64,000 nucleotides of DNA from assembly GCF_017573545.1 (NCBI RefSeq), contig NZ_JAGEOK010000007.1, positions 307,482 to 371,481 of the forward strand, written 5' to 3'. The position numbers and the translations under genes were made by a program. The notes under the pieces were generated by a model. The model worked only from the letters and a program-made list of their open reading frames with translations, was not told the DNA's origin and did no database searches. Shown in pieces: positions 50,385 to 59,667 of the stretch. Every line of letters starts with the position of its first letter. The stretch's first letter is position 1. Source of the stretch: Actinomadura nitritigenes (GTDB lineage: Bacteria; Actinomycetota; Actinomycetes; Streptosporangiales; Streptosporangiaceae).

Positions 50385-52895
50385 TCACGGCGCGGCGACC
50401 GCGGCGAGGATCGCCCGGCGGGCGGCGCGGCGGGCGGGCCTGATCGCGGCGAGCGCCCCCGCCACGGCTCCGACCAGCGCGATCACCGCCAGCTGGAGGG
50501 GCGGGGCGGCGAACGGGTCCCCGAGCGCGGCACCGAGCCCCCAGCCGAGGAACACGCCGAGGCCGAGCCCGCCGGCGGTGCCGAAAAGCGCGACGATCAG
50601 CGACTCCCACCGCACCATCGAGCGGATCTGCGCCCGGGTCGCGCCGACGGCGCGCAGCAGGCCGAGCTCGCGGGTCCGCTCGTGCACCGACAGCGACAGG
50701 GTGTTGGCGATGCCGAGCAGCGCGATGATGATCGCGAGGGCGAGCATCCCGTAGACGACGGCGATGAACCCGTTCATGTCGGACGTCTGCGCCTTGACGA
50801 ACGCGTCGCGGGTCTCGACCTCGGGCGCCCCGTACGGCTCGGCGAGCGCGGTGAGGGCGCGCCGCGCCGACGCGACGGACGCGCCGGGCTTCAGGTCGAC
50901 GAACGCCCTGGTCACGAGTGGCTGCTTGGTGTGGGCGTCCCAGATCGTCCAGGGCACGAGGTAGTCGCCGGTCAGGTCGGTCCGGTCGTACACGGCGCCC
51001 ACGTCGACCTGCTGGGAGGTGCCGTCGGCGAAGGTGAGGCCGACGCGGGAACCGGCGTGCCAGCCGCGGTCGTCGGCGATCTTCTTGGAGACCGCGAAGG
51101 TGCCGGGGCCGGCGAGCGACCCCTGCGAGACGTCCAGGTCGAGGACCCGGCGCAGCGCGGACGGGTCGCCGACGGACACGGTCGCGACGCGGCCGCCGAC
51201 CCGCATGCCGCCGGTGCCGAGCCCGGCGACGCCGCGCACCTGCGGCAGCCGGCCCGCCTCGTCGACGAGCCGCGGGGCGAAGCCGCCGGTCTCGTTGCCG
51301 CCGCCGTCCACGACGAGCGGGCCCTTGAACGACCCGGCGACGCCGTCCTCCAGGGACGCGCGGAGCGAGCCGACGAACACCGTGAGCAGGGTGACGACGC
51401 CGACGCCGATCATCAGCGCGGTCGCGGCGCCGGCGGTGCGGCGCGGGCTGCGCGCGGCGTTGCCGCGGGCCAGCGCGGCGGGCACGCCGCGCAGCCGCGC
51501 GGCCGGGGCGCCGGCGACGGCGGCCGCCGGGCGCGCCACGGCGGGCCCGAGCACGACCATCGCGACCAGGCCGAGGACCGCGCCGGAGGCGGCCATCGCC
51601 ACCTGCCCGCCGGTCGCGCCCAGCACGACCGTGCCGGCGGCGACCGCCGCGAACACCCCGCCGACGATCAGGCGGGTGTCGGACGGCCGGGACGGTTCCG
51701 CCGCGACCTCGCGCAGCGCCGCCAGGGGCCGCACGCGGGACGCCCGCAGCGCGGGCCCGAGCGCCGCGACGAGCGTCACCAGCAGCCCGGCCGGGACCGC
51801 GACCAGCGGCGTCGTCGCGGAGACGGTGAGCCCCTCCATCGCGATCCCGATCCGGAAGGTCGTGAACAGCAGCCGGAGCAGCGCGGCGAAGCCGAACCCG
51901 CCGGCGAGCCCGGCGAGGGTCGCGGCGCCGCCGATCACCAGCGCCTCGATCCCGGCGACGGTCAGCACCTGGCGGCGGCCGGCGCCGAGGGCGCGCAGCA
52001 GCGCCGACTCGCGGGTCCGCTGCGCCATCGTGATCGCGAACGTGTTGTGGATGCTGAACGCCGCGACGAACAGGGCCACGCCGCCGAACGCGCCGAGCAC
52101 GATCCGGAACGTCCTCAGGAAGCCGTCCTGCACGGCGGTCATGCCCTCGTCGACCTGCGCGCGGTTGGTGACGGCCTCGGTCCCGGCGGGCAGCACCGGA
52201 CGGACGCGCGCGGCCAGCTCGTCCTGGCTCACCCCGCCGGACGCGCGGATCGCGACGCCGCTGATGCGGCCGGGCGTCTTCGCGACGTACCGCTGCGCGC
52301 CCTCCAGGCTGAACGCGGTGAACGACGTCTCGCCGAACGCGTCCTCGGAGCCGAACTTGCTGATCCCGACGACCGTCACGGGGACGCGCTCGGGCGTGAG
52401 GACGGCCGTGCGGTCGCCGACCTTCAGCTTGCCCTCGTCGGCGAACATCTTGTTGATGACGACCTCGTCCGGCGCGCGCGGCGCGCGTCCCTCGGCGAGC
52501 CGGTAGGGGTTGAGCTTCGGGTCGTTCAGCCAGTTCCCGGCGGTCCTCGGGCCGCGGGACGGGATCGTCGTGCCGTCCTTGGCGAGCAGCTGCCCGGAGC
52601 CCTGGATGACGGGTTCGGCGTTCGCGACGCCGGCCACCGCGCGCACCTTCCCCAGCACGGACGCGTCGATCTGGCCCCGCGCGCCCCACGGCGCGTCGCT
52701 CACCTTGGTGGCGTTGCGGACGCTGACGTCGCTCCTGCCGTACGCACCGGAGAAGTAGCCGTCGATGCTGGACGCGAGCGTGTCGCCGAGCACCAGCGTG
52801 CCGGTGAGGAACGTGACGCCGAGGAACACCGCGACCAGCGAGCCGACCATGCGGCGCTTGCGTCCCCACAGCTCCTTGAAGACGAGCCCGGTCAT
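50385..52895 (-). CDS. ABC transporter permease (MacB/FtsX-type, two-FtsX)
   Basis: An 836-residue membrane protein in the ten-helix LolC/MacB-like layout: an N-terminal helix (about 17-37), a large extracytoplasmic domain, three helices around 270-410, a second inner membrane block around 430-520, another extracytoplasmic domain and three final helices. Two FtsX signatures (TRESALLRALGAGRRQVLTV and TRELGLLRAVGATRAQI) confirm a duplicated FtsX core. It overlaps its ATPase gene by 4 bp. Such exporters act as mechanotransmission machines that expel lipids, peptides or antibiotics from the outer leaflet. Confidence 0.92.
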   Translation of the reverse strand: MTGLVFKELWGRKRRMVGSLVAVFLGVTFLTGTLVLGDTLASSIDGYFSGAYGRSDVSVRNATKVSDAPWGARGQIDASVLGKVRAVAGVANAEPVIQGSGQLLAKDGTTIPSRGPRTAGNWLNDPKLNPYRLAEGRAPRAPDEVVINKMFADEGKLKVGDRTAVLTPERVPVTVVGISKFGSEDAFGETSFTAFSLEGAQRYVAKTPGRISGVAIRASGGVSQDELAARVRPVLPAGTEAVTNRAQVDEGMTAVQDGFLRTFRIVLGAFGGVALFVAAFSIHNTFAITMAQRTRESALLRALGAGRRQVLTVAGIEALVIGGAATLAGLAGGFGFAALLRLLFTTFRIGIAMEGLTVSATTPLVAVPAGLLVTLVAALGPALRASRVRPLAALREVAAEPSRPSDTRLIVGGVFAAVAAGTVVLGATGGQVAMAASGAVLGLVAMVVLGPAVARPAAAVAGAPAARLRGVPAALARGNAARSPRRTAGAATALMIGVGVVTLLTVFVGSLRASLEDGVAGSFKGPLVVDGGGNETGGFAPRLVDEAGRLPQVRGVAGLGTGGMRVGGRVATVSVGDPSALRRVLDLDVSQGSLAGPGTFAVSKKIADDRGWHAGSRVGLTFADGTSQQVDVGAVYDRTDLTGDYLVPWTIWDAHTKQPLVTRAFVDLKPGASVASARRALTALAEPYGAPEVETRDAFVKAQTSDMNGFIAVVYGMLALAIIIALLGIANTLSLSVHERTRELGLLRAVGATRAQIRSMVRWESLIVALFGTAGGLGLGVFLGWGLGAALGDPFAAPPLQLAVIALVGAVAGALAAIRPARRAARRAILAAVAAP

Positions 52896-53671
52896 GACCG
52901 GTCCCCCAGCCCGCGCATCCGGTCGAGGACCCGGTCGGCCGTGGGCTCGTCCATCACGTCGACGACGCGCCCGTCGGCGAGGAACACGACCGCGTCGGCG
53001 TAGCCGGCCGCAACCGGGTCGTGGGTGACCATCGCGACCGTCTGGCCAAGGTCGTCGACGGCGCCGCGGAGCAGGTCGAGCACCTCGGCGCCCGTACGCG
53101 AGTCGAGGTTGCCGGTCGGTTCGTCGGCGAACACGATCTGCGGACGGGTGACCAGCGCGCGCGCCAGCGCCACCCTCTGCTGCTGCCCGCCGGACAGTTC
53201 CGACGGCTTGTGGTTGAGCCGCTGCCCCAGCCGCAGTACCCGCACCACGGTGTCCAGCCATTCCCGGTCGGGACGGGTGCCGGCCAGCGTCATCGGCAGG
53301 ACGATGTTGTCCTTCGCGGTGAGCGTCGGGAGCAGGTTGAACGCCTGGAACACGAACCCGATGCGTTCGCGCCGCAGCCGCGTCAGGCGCCGGTCCGAGA
53401 GCGACCCGAGCTCCTCGTCGCCCACGTAGACCCTCCCGGACGTGGCGTCCTCCAGGCCCGCCACGCAGTGCATCAGGGTCGATTTGCCGGCGCCGGACGG
53501 GCCCATGATGGCGGTGAAGCGCCCGGCGGGGAACGCCACGCTCACCTCGTCGAGCGCGCGCACCGCCATGTCGCCGGCCCCGTAGACCTTGGTGAGCCGT
53601 TCCGTGCGGGCGCCGCCCGTGGCCGCGTCCGCCTCGCCGATGGTTCGTCTTGCCTCTGCCGCGTTTCCCAT
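52892..53671 (-). CDS. ABC transporter ATP-binding protein (LolD/MacB type)
   Basis: A 259-residue nucleotide-binding subunit. Walker A is GPSGAGKST (about residues 55-63), the Q-loop VFQAFNLLPTLTAKDN, the signature LSGGQQQRVALARAL, Walker B IVFADEPTGNLDS and the switch VTHD. This set, with FNLLP and TGNLDS, is diagnostic of the MacB/LolD branch. It lies upstream of the permease in a two-gene operon. The ATG at 53671 lacks a strong ribosome site; a leaderless start is possible. Confidence 0.95.
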   Translation of the reverse strand: MGNAAEARRTIGEADAATGGARTERLTKVYGAGDMAVRALDEVSVAFPAGRFTAIMGPSGAGKSTLMHCVAGLEDATSGRVYVGDEELGSLSDRRLTRLRRERIGFVFQAFNLLPTLTAKDNIVLPMTLAGTRPDREWLDTVVRVLRLGQRLNHKPSELSGGQQQRVALARALVTRPQIVFADEPTGNLDSRTGAEVLDLLRGAVDDLGQTVAMVTHDPVAAGYADAVVFLADGRVVDVMDEPTADRVLDRMRGLGDRS

Positions 53672-53863
53672 GGCCGGGATCGTCACGCGCCGGTACGGCC
53701 CGCGTCGTCCGGCTGGGAGAGGCACCGCGCCTACCCCGCAGGCGGCACCGGCGCGCCCGCGCGTACGACGGGGGCGGCAGCGGAGCCGGACCGGCTACCC
53801 CGCCGGGGGTACGCACCGCCGGAGATCAATAAGACGCGTTGTCCAATTGTGATGCGGGCAATA

Positions 53864-53887
53864 TACAAGCAGGCTTGCTTGCTTGTA
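53864..53887. promoter_or_regulatory. 24-bp TetR operator
   Basis: Perfect half-sites TACAAGCA and TGCTTGTA flank eight bases (GGCTTGCT), 30 bases before the TetR start. The size and symmetry are those of a TetR-family operator, so the gene is probably autoregulated. The site also lies within the 245-bp gap to the ABC transporter gene and could control that promoter. Confidence 0.75.
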
Positions 53888-53916
53888 AGTGTGCTCGTAC
53901 CGTCGGAGGCGTGTCA

Positions 53917-54681
53917 GTGAGCAGCCGGCGGCGCCGCCGCCACAGCGGCGGAACGCGCCGGACCCAGGAGGAACGCCGGTCGCGCACCCAGGCCCGGCTC
54001 CTCGAGGCCACCATGGAGTGCCTGGTGGACCTCGGCTGGTCCGGCACCTCCACCACCGAGGTGGCCCGCCGCGCGGGCGTCTCGCGCGGGGCGCAGCAGC
54101 ACCACTACCCGACCAAGATGATCCTGGTCGCGGCGGCGCTGGAGCACCTGCTGGAGGCTCAGCGCATGGCGTACGAGACGGCGTTCGCGGTGCTGCCGAA
54201 GGAGCGCCGCGACGTCACCGGCGCGCTCGACCTGCTCTGGGAGGTCTTCCGCGGCCGGCCCGCCAAGGCCCTGATGGAGCTGGCGGTGGCGGCCCGCACC
54301 GACGAGGAGCTGCGCCCGCTCTGCGTCGACCTGAACGAGCGGATCCTGCAGACCATCGCCGAGACCTTCGAGAAGCTGTTCCCCGCGAACACGCTGCCGC
54401 CCGACTTCACCGACACGATGCTGCGCGGCCTGTTCGCGATGTTCGTCGGGCTGTCGATCCAGAACGCCCTCGACCACGACGCCCGCGGCCACCAGGCCGC
54501 GGTGCTCCGCCAGGTGAAGGACATCGCCCGGCTGATCGTCCCGGAGCCCGGCGGCCCCGCCCCCGACGTCGCGCCCGCCTCCGCCCCCGCACCGGAACCC
54601 GCACCGGAGCCGGCGCCGGACGGCGAGACCGGCGGCGCGCCACCGCAACGGCCCGCGACCACCGCCGCGGGCGCCTCCTAG
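53917..54681 (+). CDS. TetR-family regulator of the diiron/flavoprotein group
   Basis: A 254-residue repressor. Residues about 18-65 are the helix-turn-helix (STTEVARRAGVSRGAQQHHYPTKM, the AcrR-like form), the middle is a helical ligand domain and the last 40 residues are a Pro/Ala/Glu-rich tail (EPAPEPAPDG). Start GTG at 53917, seven bases after GGAGG; a GTG six bases earlier is the alternative. It is the first gene before a co-directional oxygenase pair, 60 bp ahead, so it is likely co-transcribed and self-repressing. Confidence 0.9.
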   Translation: MSSRRRRRHSGGTRRTQEERRSRTQARLLEATMECLVDLGWSGTSTTEVARRAGVSRGAQQHHYPTKMILVAAALEHLLEAQRMAYETAFAVLPKERRDVTGALDLLWEVFRGRPAKALMELAVAARTDEELRPLCVDLNERILQTIAETFEKLFPANTLPPDFTDTMLRGLFAMFVGLSIQNALDHDARGHQAAVLRQVKDIARLIVPEPGGPAPDVAPASAPAPEPAPEPAPDGETGGAPPQRPATTAAGAS

Positions 54682-54741
54682 CCGCCCACCAGAGTCACCC
54701 CCGGCCCCCGCAGGCCGCACACCCCCGAGGGAGCGCCTCAC

Positions 54742-55743
54742 ATGCCGAAAGCCCCCACCGAACTCGCCGACGAGGTCCGCGAGCAGGTCAAGGACAGGAA
54801 GTCGTATCTCGGCGTCGTCGACCGCCTGAACAAGGCGTCGGTCGACAAGCACTGGGAGGCCTACGCCGACATCCCGTGGGACGACCCCGACTTCGTCGTC
54901 GACAAGAACGACCCGCGCTGGGTGCTGCCGCAGTTCGACCGGCTCGGCGAGACCGAGTGGTACCGGTCGCAGCCGCCGGAGATCCAGGCGCAGATCGGGC
55001 TGTGGCGGGTCGCCACCGCCATGAAGATCGGCCTGCAGTTCGAGAACCTGCTCAAGCGCGGGCTGCTGAACTACGCCTACCGGCTGCCGAACGGCCGGCC
55101 GGAGTTCCGGTACGTCTACCACGAGACGACCGAGGAATGTCACCACGGGATGATGTTCCAGGAGTTCGTGAACCGGACGAAGATGCCGATCCGCGGCATG
55201 CCGCGCTCGCTCAGCCTCATCGCGCAGGCCGCGCCGTGGATCCCGCTCGTCAGCACGGAGATGTTCTTCGTGTTCGTGCTGGGCGGCGAGGACCCGATCG
55301 ACTACGTGCAGCGCAAGTCCCTCAAGGGCGGGCACATCAAGCACCCGCTCGAAGAGACGATCATGAAGATCCACATCGCGGAGGAGGCGCGGCACATCTC
55401 CTTCGCCCGCCACTACCTCAAGCACCGGATCCCGACGATGAACCCGGTGCGCCGCCGGATCCTCGGCTTCGCGACCCCCATCGTGCTCGGTGTGATGGCG
55501 CGGATCATGCTGTCCCCGCCCGGGCCGATGGTGCGGCACTTCAACATCCCCAAGGACGTCGTCCGGCAGGCCTACAAGAGCCCCGCCTCGCAGGCGGAGA
55601 TCGCCAACTCGGTCGGCAAGATCCGCGACCTGATGGCCGAGCTCGGCGTGGTCGACCCGGTGAACAAGCGGGTCTGGAAGGCGTTCGGCATCTGGGACCG
55701 GCCGGGGACGCGGCGTCCCGTCGACGAGCCCAAGGCCGCCTGA
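54742..55743 (+). CDS. AurF-like diiron oxygenase
   Basis: A 333-residue helical protein related to p-aminobenzoate N-oxygenase AurF. The diiron ligand pattern is visible: Glu101 (QFENLLKR), E-x-x-H at Glu132-His135 (TEECHHGMMF), and EEARHISFARH further on. A Phe-rich stretch (STEMFFVFVL) lines what would be the substrate tunnel. Members oxidise arylamines or insert oxygen into unactivated bonds, but the members seen in actinobacterial lipid operons are mostly uncharacterised. It ends 3 bp before the flavoprotein gene, implying coupled translation. Confidence 0.85.
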   Translation: MPKAPTELADEVREQVKDRKSYLGVVDRLNKASVDKHWEAYADIPWDDPDFVVDKNDPRWVLPQFDRLGETEWYRSQPPEIQAQIGLWRVATAMKIGLQFENLLKRGLLNYAYRLPNGRPEFRYVYHETTEECHHGMMFQEFVNRTKMPIRGMPRSLSLIAQAAPWIPLVSTEMFFVFVLGGEDPIDYVQRKSLKGGHIKHPLEETIMKIHIAEEARHISFARHYLKHRIPTMNPVRRRILGFATPIVLGVMARIMLSPPGPMVRHFNIPKDVVRQAYKSPASQAEIANSVGKIRDLMAELGVVDPVNKRVWKAFGIWDRPGTRRPVDEPKAA

Positions 55744-55746
55744 GCG

Positions 55747-57333
55747 ATGGCCGAGGCGAACGGCACCCGCGCGGCGGGGCCGGAGGGTCCCGCCGCGCGT
55801 CGGAGCGCCGTGGTGACGCCGGCGGCGGGGCCCGGCGGGCCGTACAAGGTCGTCGTCATCGGGACCGGCTTCTCCGGCCTCGGCATGGCGATCGGGCTGA
55901 AGAAGGCCGGCGTGCACGACTTCGTCATCCTGGAGAAGGCGGACGAGGTCGGCGGCACCTGGCGGGAGAACACCTATCCCGGCTGCGCCTGCGACATCAT
56001 GTCGCTGCTGTACTCCTACTCGTTCGAGCCGAAGAACGACTGGTCCCGGATGTTCCCGAAGCAGGGTGAGCTGCTGCGGTACATCAAGGACATCGTCGGC
56101 AAGTACGAGTTGGAGCAGCACATCCGGTTCGGCACCGAGGTCACCGCCGCCGAGTACGACGACGCCACCGACACCTGGCAGCTGTCGATCGAGGGCGCGG
56201 GCGCCGAGCCCGGCGAGGTCGTCCGGGGTCGGGCGCTCGCGGCGGGCATGGGCCCGCTCCACCAGCCGAACGTTCCCGACCTGCCCGGCCTCGCGTCGTT
56301 CGAGGGCACGACGTTCCACTCCGCCGAGTGGGACCACTCCTACGACCTGGCCGGCAAGCGCGTCGCGGTGGTCGGGACGGGCGCGTCGGCGATCCAGTTC
56401 GTCCCGCAGATCGCGAAGAGGGCCGGGTCGCTGACGGTGTTCCAGCGGACGCCGCCGTGGATCATGCCGAAGCCCGATCGCAGGGTGACCGGGCTGGAGA
56501 AGGCGCTGTTCCGGCGCGTCCCGGGGTTCCGGCGCGGCTACCGCAACGGGATCTACCTGCTGCAGGAGAGCTTCGTCCTCGGGTTCAAGAACCCGCGCCT
56601 GCTCAAGGCCGCGAGCTCGATCGCGCAGTGGCACCTCGCCCGCCAGGTGCCCGACCGGGAGTTGCGCCGCAGGCTCACGCCCGACTACACGATGGGCTGC
56701 AAGCGGACGCTGGTGTCCAGCGACTACTACCCGGCGCTGATGCGGCCCAACGTGGAGCTGACCACGGAGGAGATCGCCGAGGTCCGCGAGCACTCGATCG
56801 TCACGCGTGACGGCCGGGAGCACGAGGTCGACGCGATCATCTTCGGCACCGGGTTCCACGTCACCGACGCGTTCGAGAACGCGCGGATCACGGGCCGGAA
56901 CGGGCTGAAGATCCAGGACGCCTGGAGGGACGGCATCGAGGCGCATCTCGGCGTCGCCGTGAAGGGCTTCCCGAACCTGTTCCTGCTGCTCGGCCCGAAC
57001 TCCGGCCTCGGCCACAACTCGATGATCTTCATCATCGAGGCGCAGGTCCGCTACGTCCTGCAGTGCCTGGCGATGCTGGACGCGGCGGGCGGGGCGCGGG
57101 TCTCGGTGAAGCCGTCCGTGCAGGACCGGTTCAACGCCTGGGTGCAGCGCACGTCGGAGGGCGCCGTCTGGGTGGCCGGCGGCTGCGACAGCTGGTACCT
57201 GGACCGCAACGGCGTCAACCGGGCCGCCTGGCCCGCGTCGACGGTGAGCTACTGGCTGCGGACGCGCCGCCTCGACCCGCGCGACTTCACGGTGGAGGGG
57301 CGCGACGGCGAACCGGCGGTCCCCGTTCCGTAG
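55747..57333 (+). CDS. Flavin-containing monooxygenase (Baeyer-Villiger type)
   Basis: A 528-residue class B flavoprotein. The FAD loop is VVVIGTGFSGLG (34-45) and the NADPH loop VAVVGTGASA (about 202-211). The Baeyer-Villiger fingerprint F-x-G-x3-H-x3-W is met by FEGTTFHSAEW (about 187-197). A 30-residue low-complexity head precedes the fold. In mycobacteria a similar protein (MymA) sits beside an SDR (SadH) in an operon linked to cell-envelope lipids; this locus has the same kind of neighbours. The reaction is probably oxygen insertion next to a ketone. Confidence 0.92.
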   Translation: MAEANGTRAAGPEGPAARRSAVVTPAAGPGGPYKVVVIGTGFSGLGMAIGLKKAGVHDFVILEKADEVGGTWRENTYPGCACDIMSLLYSYSFEPKNDWSRMFPKQGELLRYIKDIVGKYELEQHIRFGTEVTAAEYDDATDTWQLSIEGAGAEPGEVVRGRALAAGMGPLHQPNVPDLPGLASFEGTTFHSAEWDHSYDLAGKRVAVVGTGASAIQFVPQIAKRAGSLTVFQRTPPWIMPKPDRRVTGLEKALFRRVPGFRRGYRNGIYLLQESFVLGFKNPRLLKAASSIAQWHLARQVPDRELRRRLTPDYTMGCKRTLVSSDYYPALMRPNVELTTEEIAEVREHSIVTRDGREHEVDAIIFGTGFHVTDAFENARITGRNGLKIQDAWRDGIEAHLGVAVKGFPNLFLLLGPNSGLGHNSMIFIIEAQVRYVLQCLAMLDAAGGARVSVKPSVQDRFNAWVQRTSEGAVWVAGGCDSWYLDRNGVNRAAWPASTVSYWLRTRRLDPRDFTVEGRDGEPAVPVP

Positions 57334-57378
57334 CCGGGTGAGTGTCGGCCAGGCCGCCCCACCCCGTAGAATCCCGGC

Positions 57379-57399
57379 AATTGAACAGAACATCCAATT
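57379..57399. promoter_or_regulatory. Inverted repeat upstream of SDR
   Basis: AATTG and CAATT flank 11 bases (AACAGAACATC) in a small AT-rich patch of the 188-bp gap before the SDR gene. This may be a separate promoter or operator that lets the SDR be transcribed apart from the flavoprotein. Confidence 0.35.
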
Positions 57400-57521
57400 A
57401 GACGCCGCGGGCCGGGCCCACTCCCCCTCGGGCCCGGACCCGCGGTACCGGCGCACGCACCGCCCCCGGCACGCCCGGGGCGGGCCCGCGCCGGCACCGA
57501 GCATCGAGCGGAGCGCGCAGA

Positions 57522-58334
57522 ATGAGCATCGCGATCGTGACCGGAGGCGCATCCGGCATCGGCCGTGCGATCGCCACGTCCCTGGTGGCGCGCGGCGACA
57601 CCGTCGTGGTCAGCGACATCAACGCCGACGGCGCCGCGGCCGTCGCGGACAGGCTGAACACCCTCGGCAAGGGCAAGGCGTCCGCCGCCCCCCTCGACGT
57701 CACCGACGCCGAGGCCGTCATCGACCTCTACAAGCGCGTGAAGGCCGAGAACGGCCGGCTCGACCTGGTGTTCAACAACGCCGGCATCGCGATCGGCGGG
57801 CTGGCCGAGGAGCTCACCCTCGACCACTGGAACCGCGCGATCGACATCAACCTCAAGGGCGTCGTGCACGGCGTGCACGCCGCGTACCCGATCATGCTGG
57901 AGCAGGGCCGCGGGCACATCGTCAACACCGCCTCGCTCGCCGGGCTCGTCCCGATGCCGATCGGCATCCCGTACACCGCCACCAAGCACGCCGTGGTCGG
58001 CCTGTCGCTCGGCCTGCGCGCCGAGGCCGCCGGGCGCGGCGTCAAGGTCAGCGTGGTCTGCCCGAGCTTCGTCGACACCCCGCTGCTGCACAACGTCAAC
58101 CCCGACCTGCCCGAGACGCAGCTGAGCGGCAACGCGACCGGCGACATCGCGAAGGCGTCGCCGCGCCTCTACACGGCCGAGAAGCTGGCCCGCGACATCA
58201 TGAAGGGCGTGGCCAAGAACCAGGCGCTCATCGTCGCCCCCGCCCACGGCCGCCTCGCCTGGCGCGGCGTCCGCCTGAACCCGGCCGCCGCCGTGCGCGT
58301 CGCGCAGATCGCCGTCAGCCGCATCGCCAAGTAG
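57522..58334 (+). CDS. Short-chain dehydrogenase (SadH-like)
   Basis: A 270-residue SDR with TGGASGIG (residues 7-14), the Asp after beta-2 (VVSDIN) that favours NAD, NNAGI and YTATK (about 151-155). Its C-terminal region (KGVAKNQALIVAPAHGRLAWRG) is extended and hydrophobic, as in SDRs that act on lipid or long-chain substrates. Placed after the flavoprotein gene, it would interconvert an alcohol and the ketone used by the Baeyer-Villiger enzyme. That sequence of steps is inference. Confidence 0.9.
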   Translation: MSIAIVTGGASGIGRAIATSLVARGDTVVVSDINADGAAAVADRLNTLGKGKASAAPLDVTDAEAVIDLYKRVKAENGRLDLVFNNAGIAIGGLAEELTLDHWNRAIDINLKGVVHGVHAAYPIMLEQGRGHIVNTASLAGLVPMPIGIPYTATKHAVVGLSLGLRAEAAGRGVKVSVVCPSFVDTPLLHNVNPDLPETQLSGNATGDIAKASPRLYTAEKLARDIMKGVAKNQALIVAPAHGRLAWRGVRLNPAAAVRVAQIAVSRIAK

Positions 58335-58456
58335 CCGCCCCGCCCGCCCGCGCGCGCCCATCCCGCGCGCGGGCGTCTTCGGGCGGTACCGCGGCGGCGG
58401 CCACGACGCCGCCGGGCAGCAGCCAGTGGCTCGGCGCCCCGCATAGGCTGAAAGGC

Positions 58457-58954
58457 GTGGAGCGCATACTGGTCAGTTCCTGCCTCGTGGGACGGCCCGT
58501 CCGTTACGACGGGGCCGCCAAGCCCGTGGGCGGCGGCCTCTTCGAGCGGTGGCGTGCGGAAGGCCGGCTCGTGCCGTTCTGCCCCGAGGTGTCGGGCGGC
58601 CTGCCCGTCCCCCGGCCGCCCGCCGAGATCGTCGGGGGCGACGGGGGCGCCGTGCTCGACGGCACCGCGCGGGTCGTCACCACTACCGGCACCGACGTGA
58701 CCGCCGCGTTCCTGCGTGGCGCCCGCCTCGCGCTGGCCGCCGCCGAGCGCGCCGGCGCCCGCATCGCGCTCCTGAAGGAGGGCAGCCCGTCGTGCGGCAG
58801 CGGCCGCGTGTACGACGGGACGTTCTCGGGCGTGTCCGCCCCCGGAACGGGCGTGACGACGGCCCTCCTGCGCCGCGAAGGCGTCCGCGTCTTCGGCGAG
58901 GACGAGCTCGATGCCGTCCAGGAGCTCCTGACAGCGCTGGAGCGGGCGCGCTGA
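58457..58954 (+). CDS. TudS/DUF523 family Fe-S desulfidase
   Basis: A 165-residue protein of the DUF523 family. Three conserved cysteines are present at 9 (SSCLVG), 42 (PFCPEVSGG) and 113 (SPSCGSG), together with a Glu at 108 (LKEGS). They correspond to the [4Fe-4S] ligands and nearby acidic residue of thiouracil desulfidase TudS, which removes sulfur from thiolated bases. Start GTG at 58457. It stands one base from the end of the TetR gene on the other strand. Full length. Confidence 0.88.
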   Translation: MERILVSSCLVGRPVRYDGAAKPVGGGLFERWRAEGRLVPFCPEVSGGLPVPRPPAEIVGGDGGAVLDGTARVVTTTGTDVTAAFLRGARLALAAAERAGARIALLKEGSPSCGSGRVYDGTFSGVSAPGTGVTTALLRREGVRVFGEDELDAVQELLTALERAR

Positions 58955-59587
58955 TCAGCCGCCGCCCATGACCTCGGCCATCTCCTCCGGGGACAGCGCG
59001 GGGACGGGCAGCGGGTGCGCCGCGCCCGCGCGGAGCCCGTCGAGGTGGACCGCCAGGAACCGGCGCCAGACGGCGGGCTTCGCGTCTCCCGACTCCCGGA
59101 TGATCTGGGACATCGCCCACATCAGCGGCACCAGGTCCGTGACCTCGAAGTCGCCCCGCAGCTGCCCGGCCCCCTTGGCCCGCTCGGTGATCGCGGCCAG
59201 GTGCTCGAATCCGCGACGGCAGGCCTCGCTCAGCTCGGACGCGAGCGGGAAGCGGCGCGCGAGCACGTCGTTGAGCCCCCGGTCCTCCGCCTGGAGCGCG
59301 ACGATCCCTTCGAGGAAGGCGGCGAACCCCGACCAGGGATCGGGGTCGTCCAGCGCCGCAGCGGCGAGCCGGTCGAGCTCGGCCAGCCGGACGGGGAAGA
59401 TCGCGTCGAAGAGGTCCTGCCGCGCGGGGAAGTGGTTGTAGAGCGTGCCGATGCTGACCCCGGCGCGGCGCGCGACCTCCTCCAGCGGCGCGTCGAGACC
59501 GCGGTCCCCGAACACCTGCGCCCCGGCCGCCACCAGCTTCTCGCGGTTCCGCGCGGCGTCGGCCCGCACCGGCCTGCTCCTGAACAT
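58955..59587 (-). CDS. TetR-family regulator diverging from SDR
   Basis: A 210-residue repressor with the N-terminal helix-turn-helix APLEEVARRAGVSIGTLYNHFPAR (about 33-56) and a helical ligand domain. The 80-bp gap to the divergent SDR gene holds two related palindromes (59603-59648), a textbook self-regulating divergon. The likely inducer is a substrate of the SDR. Confidence 0.93.
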   Translation of the reverse strand: MFRSRPVRADAARNREKLVAAGAQVFGDRGLDAPLEEVARRAGVSIGTLYNHFPARQDLFDAIFPVRLAELDRLAAAALDDPDPWSGFAAFLEGIVALQAEDRGLNDVLARRFPLASELSEACRRGFEHLAAITERAKGAGQLRGDFEVTDLVPLMWAMSQIIRESGDAKPAVWRRFLAVHLDGLRAGAAHPLPVPALSPEEMAEVMGGG

Positions 59588-59602
59588 GCCGCCATCCTAC
59601 GA

Positions 59603-59648
59603 AGTTGAGGAAACCCTCGACTTTCAACTAACTTGAGGAGCTCCTCAA
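59603..59648. promoter_or_regulatory. Two operators of the TetR/SDR divergon
   Basis: Operator A (59603-59622) is AGTTGAGG-AAAC-CCTCGACT, one mismatch from symmetric. Operator B (59633-59648) is the perfect 16-bp palindrome TTGAGGAGCTCCTCAA. Both share the GTTGAGG/TTGAGG half-site and lie between the start codons of the TetR and SDR genes. Confidence 0.8.
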
Positions 59649-59667
59649 CTTCTTGGAGGTCCCGACC

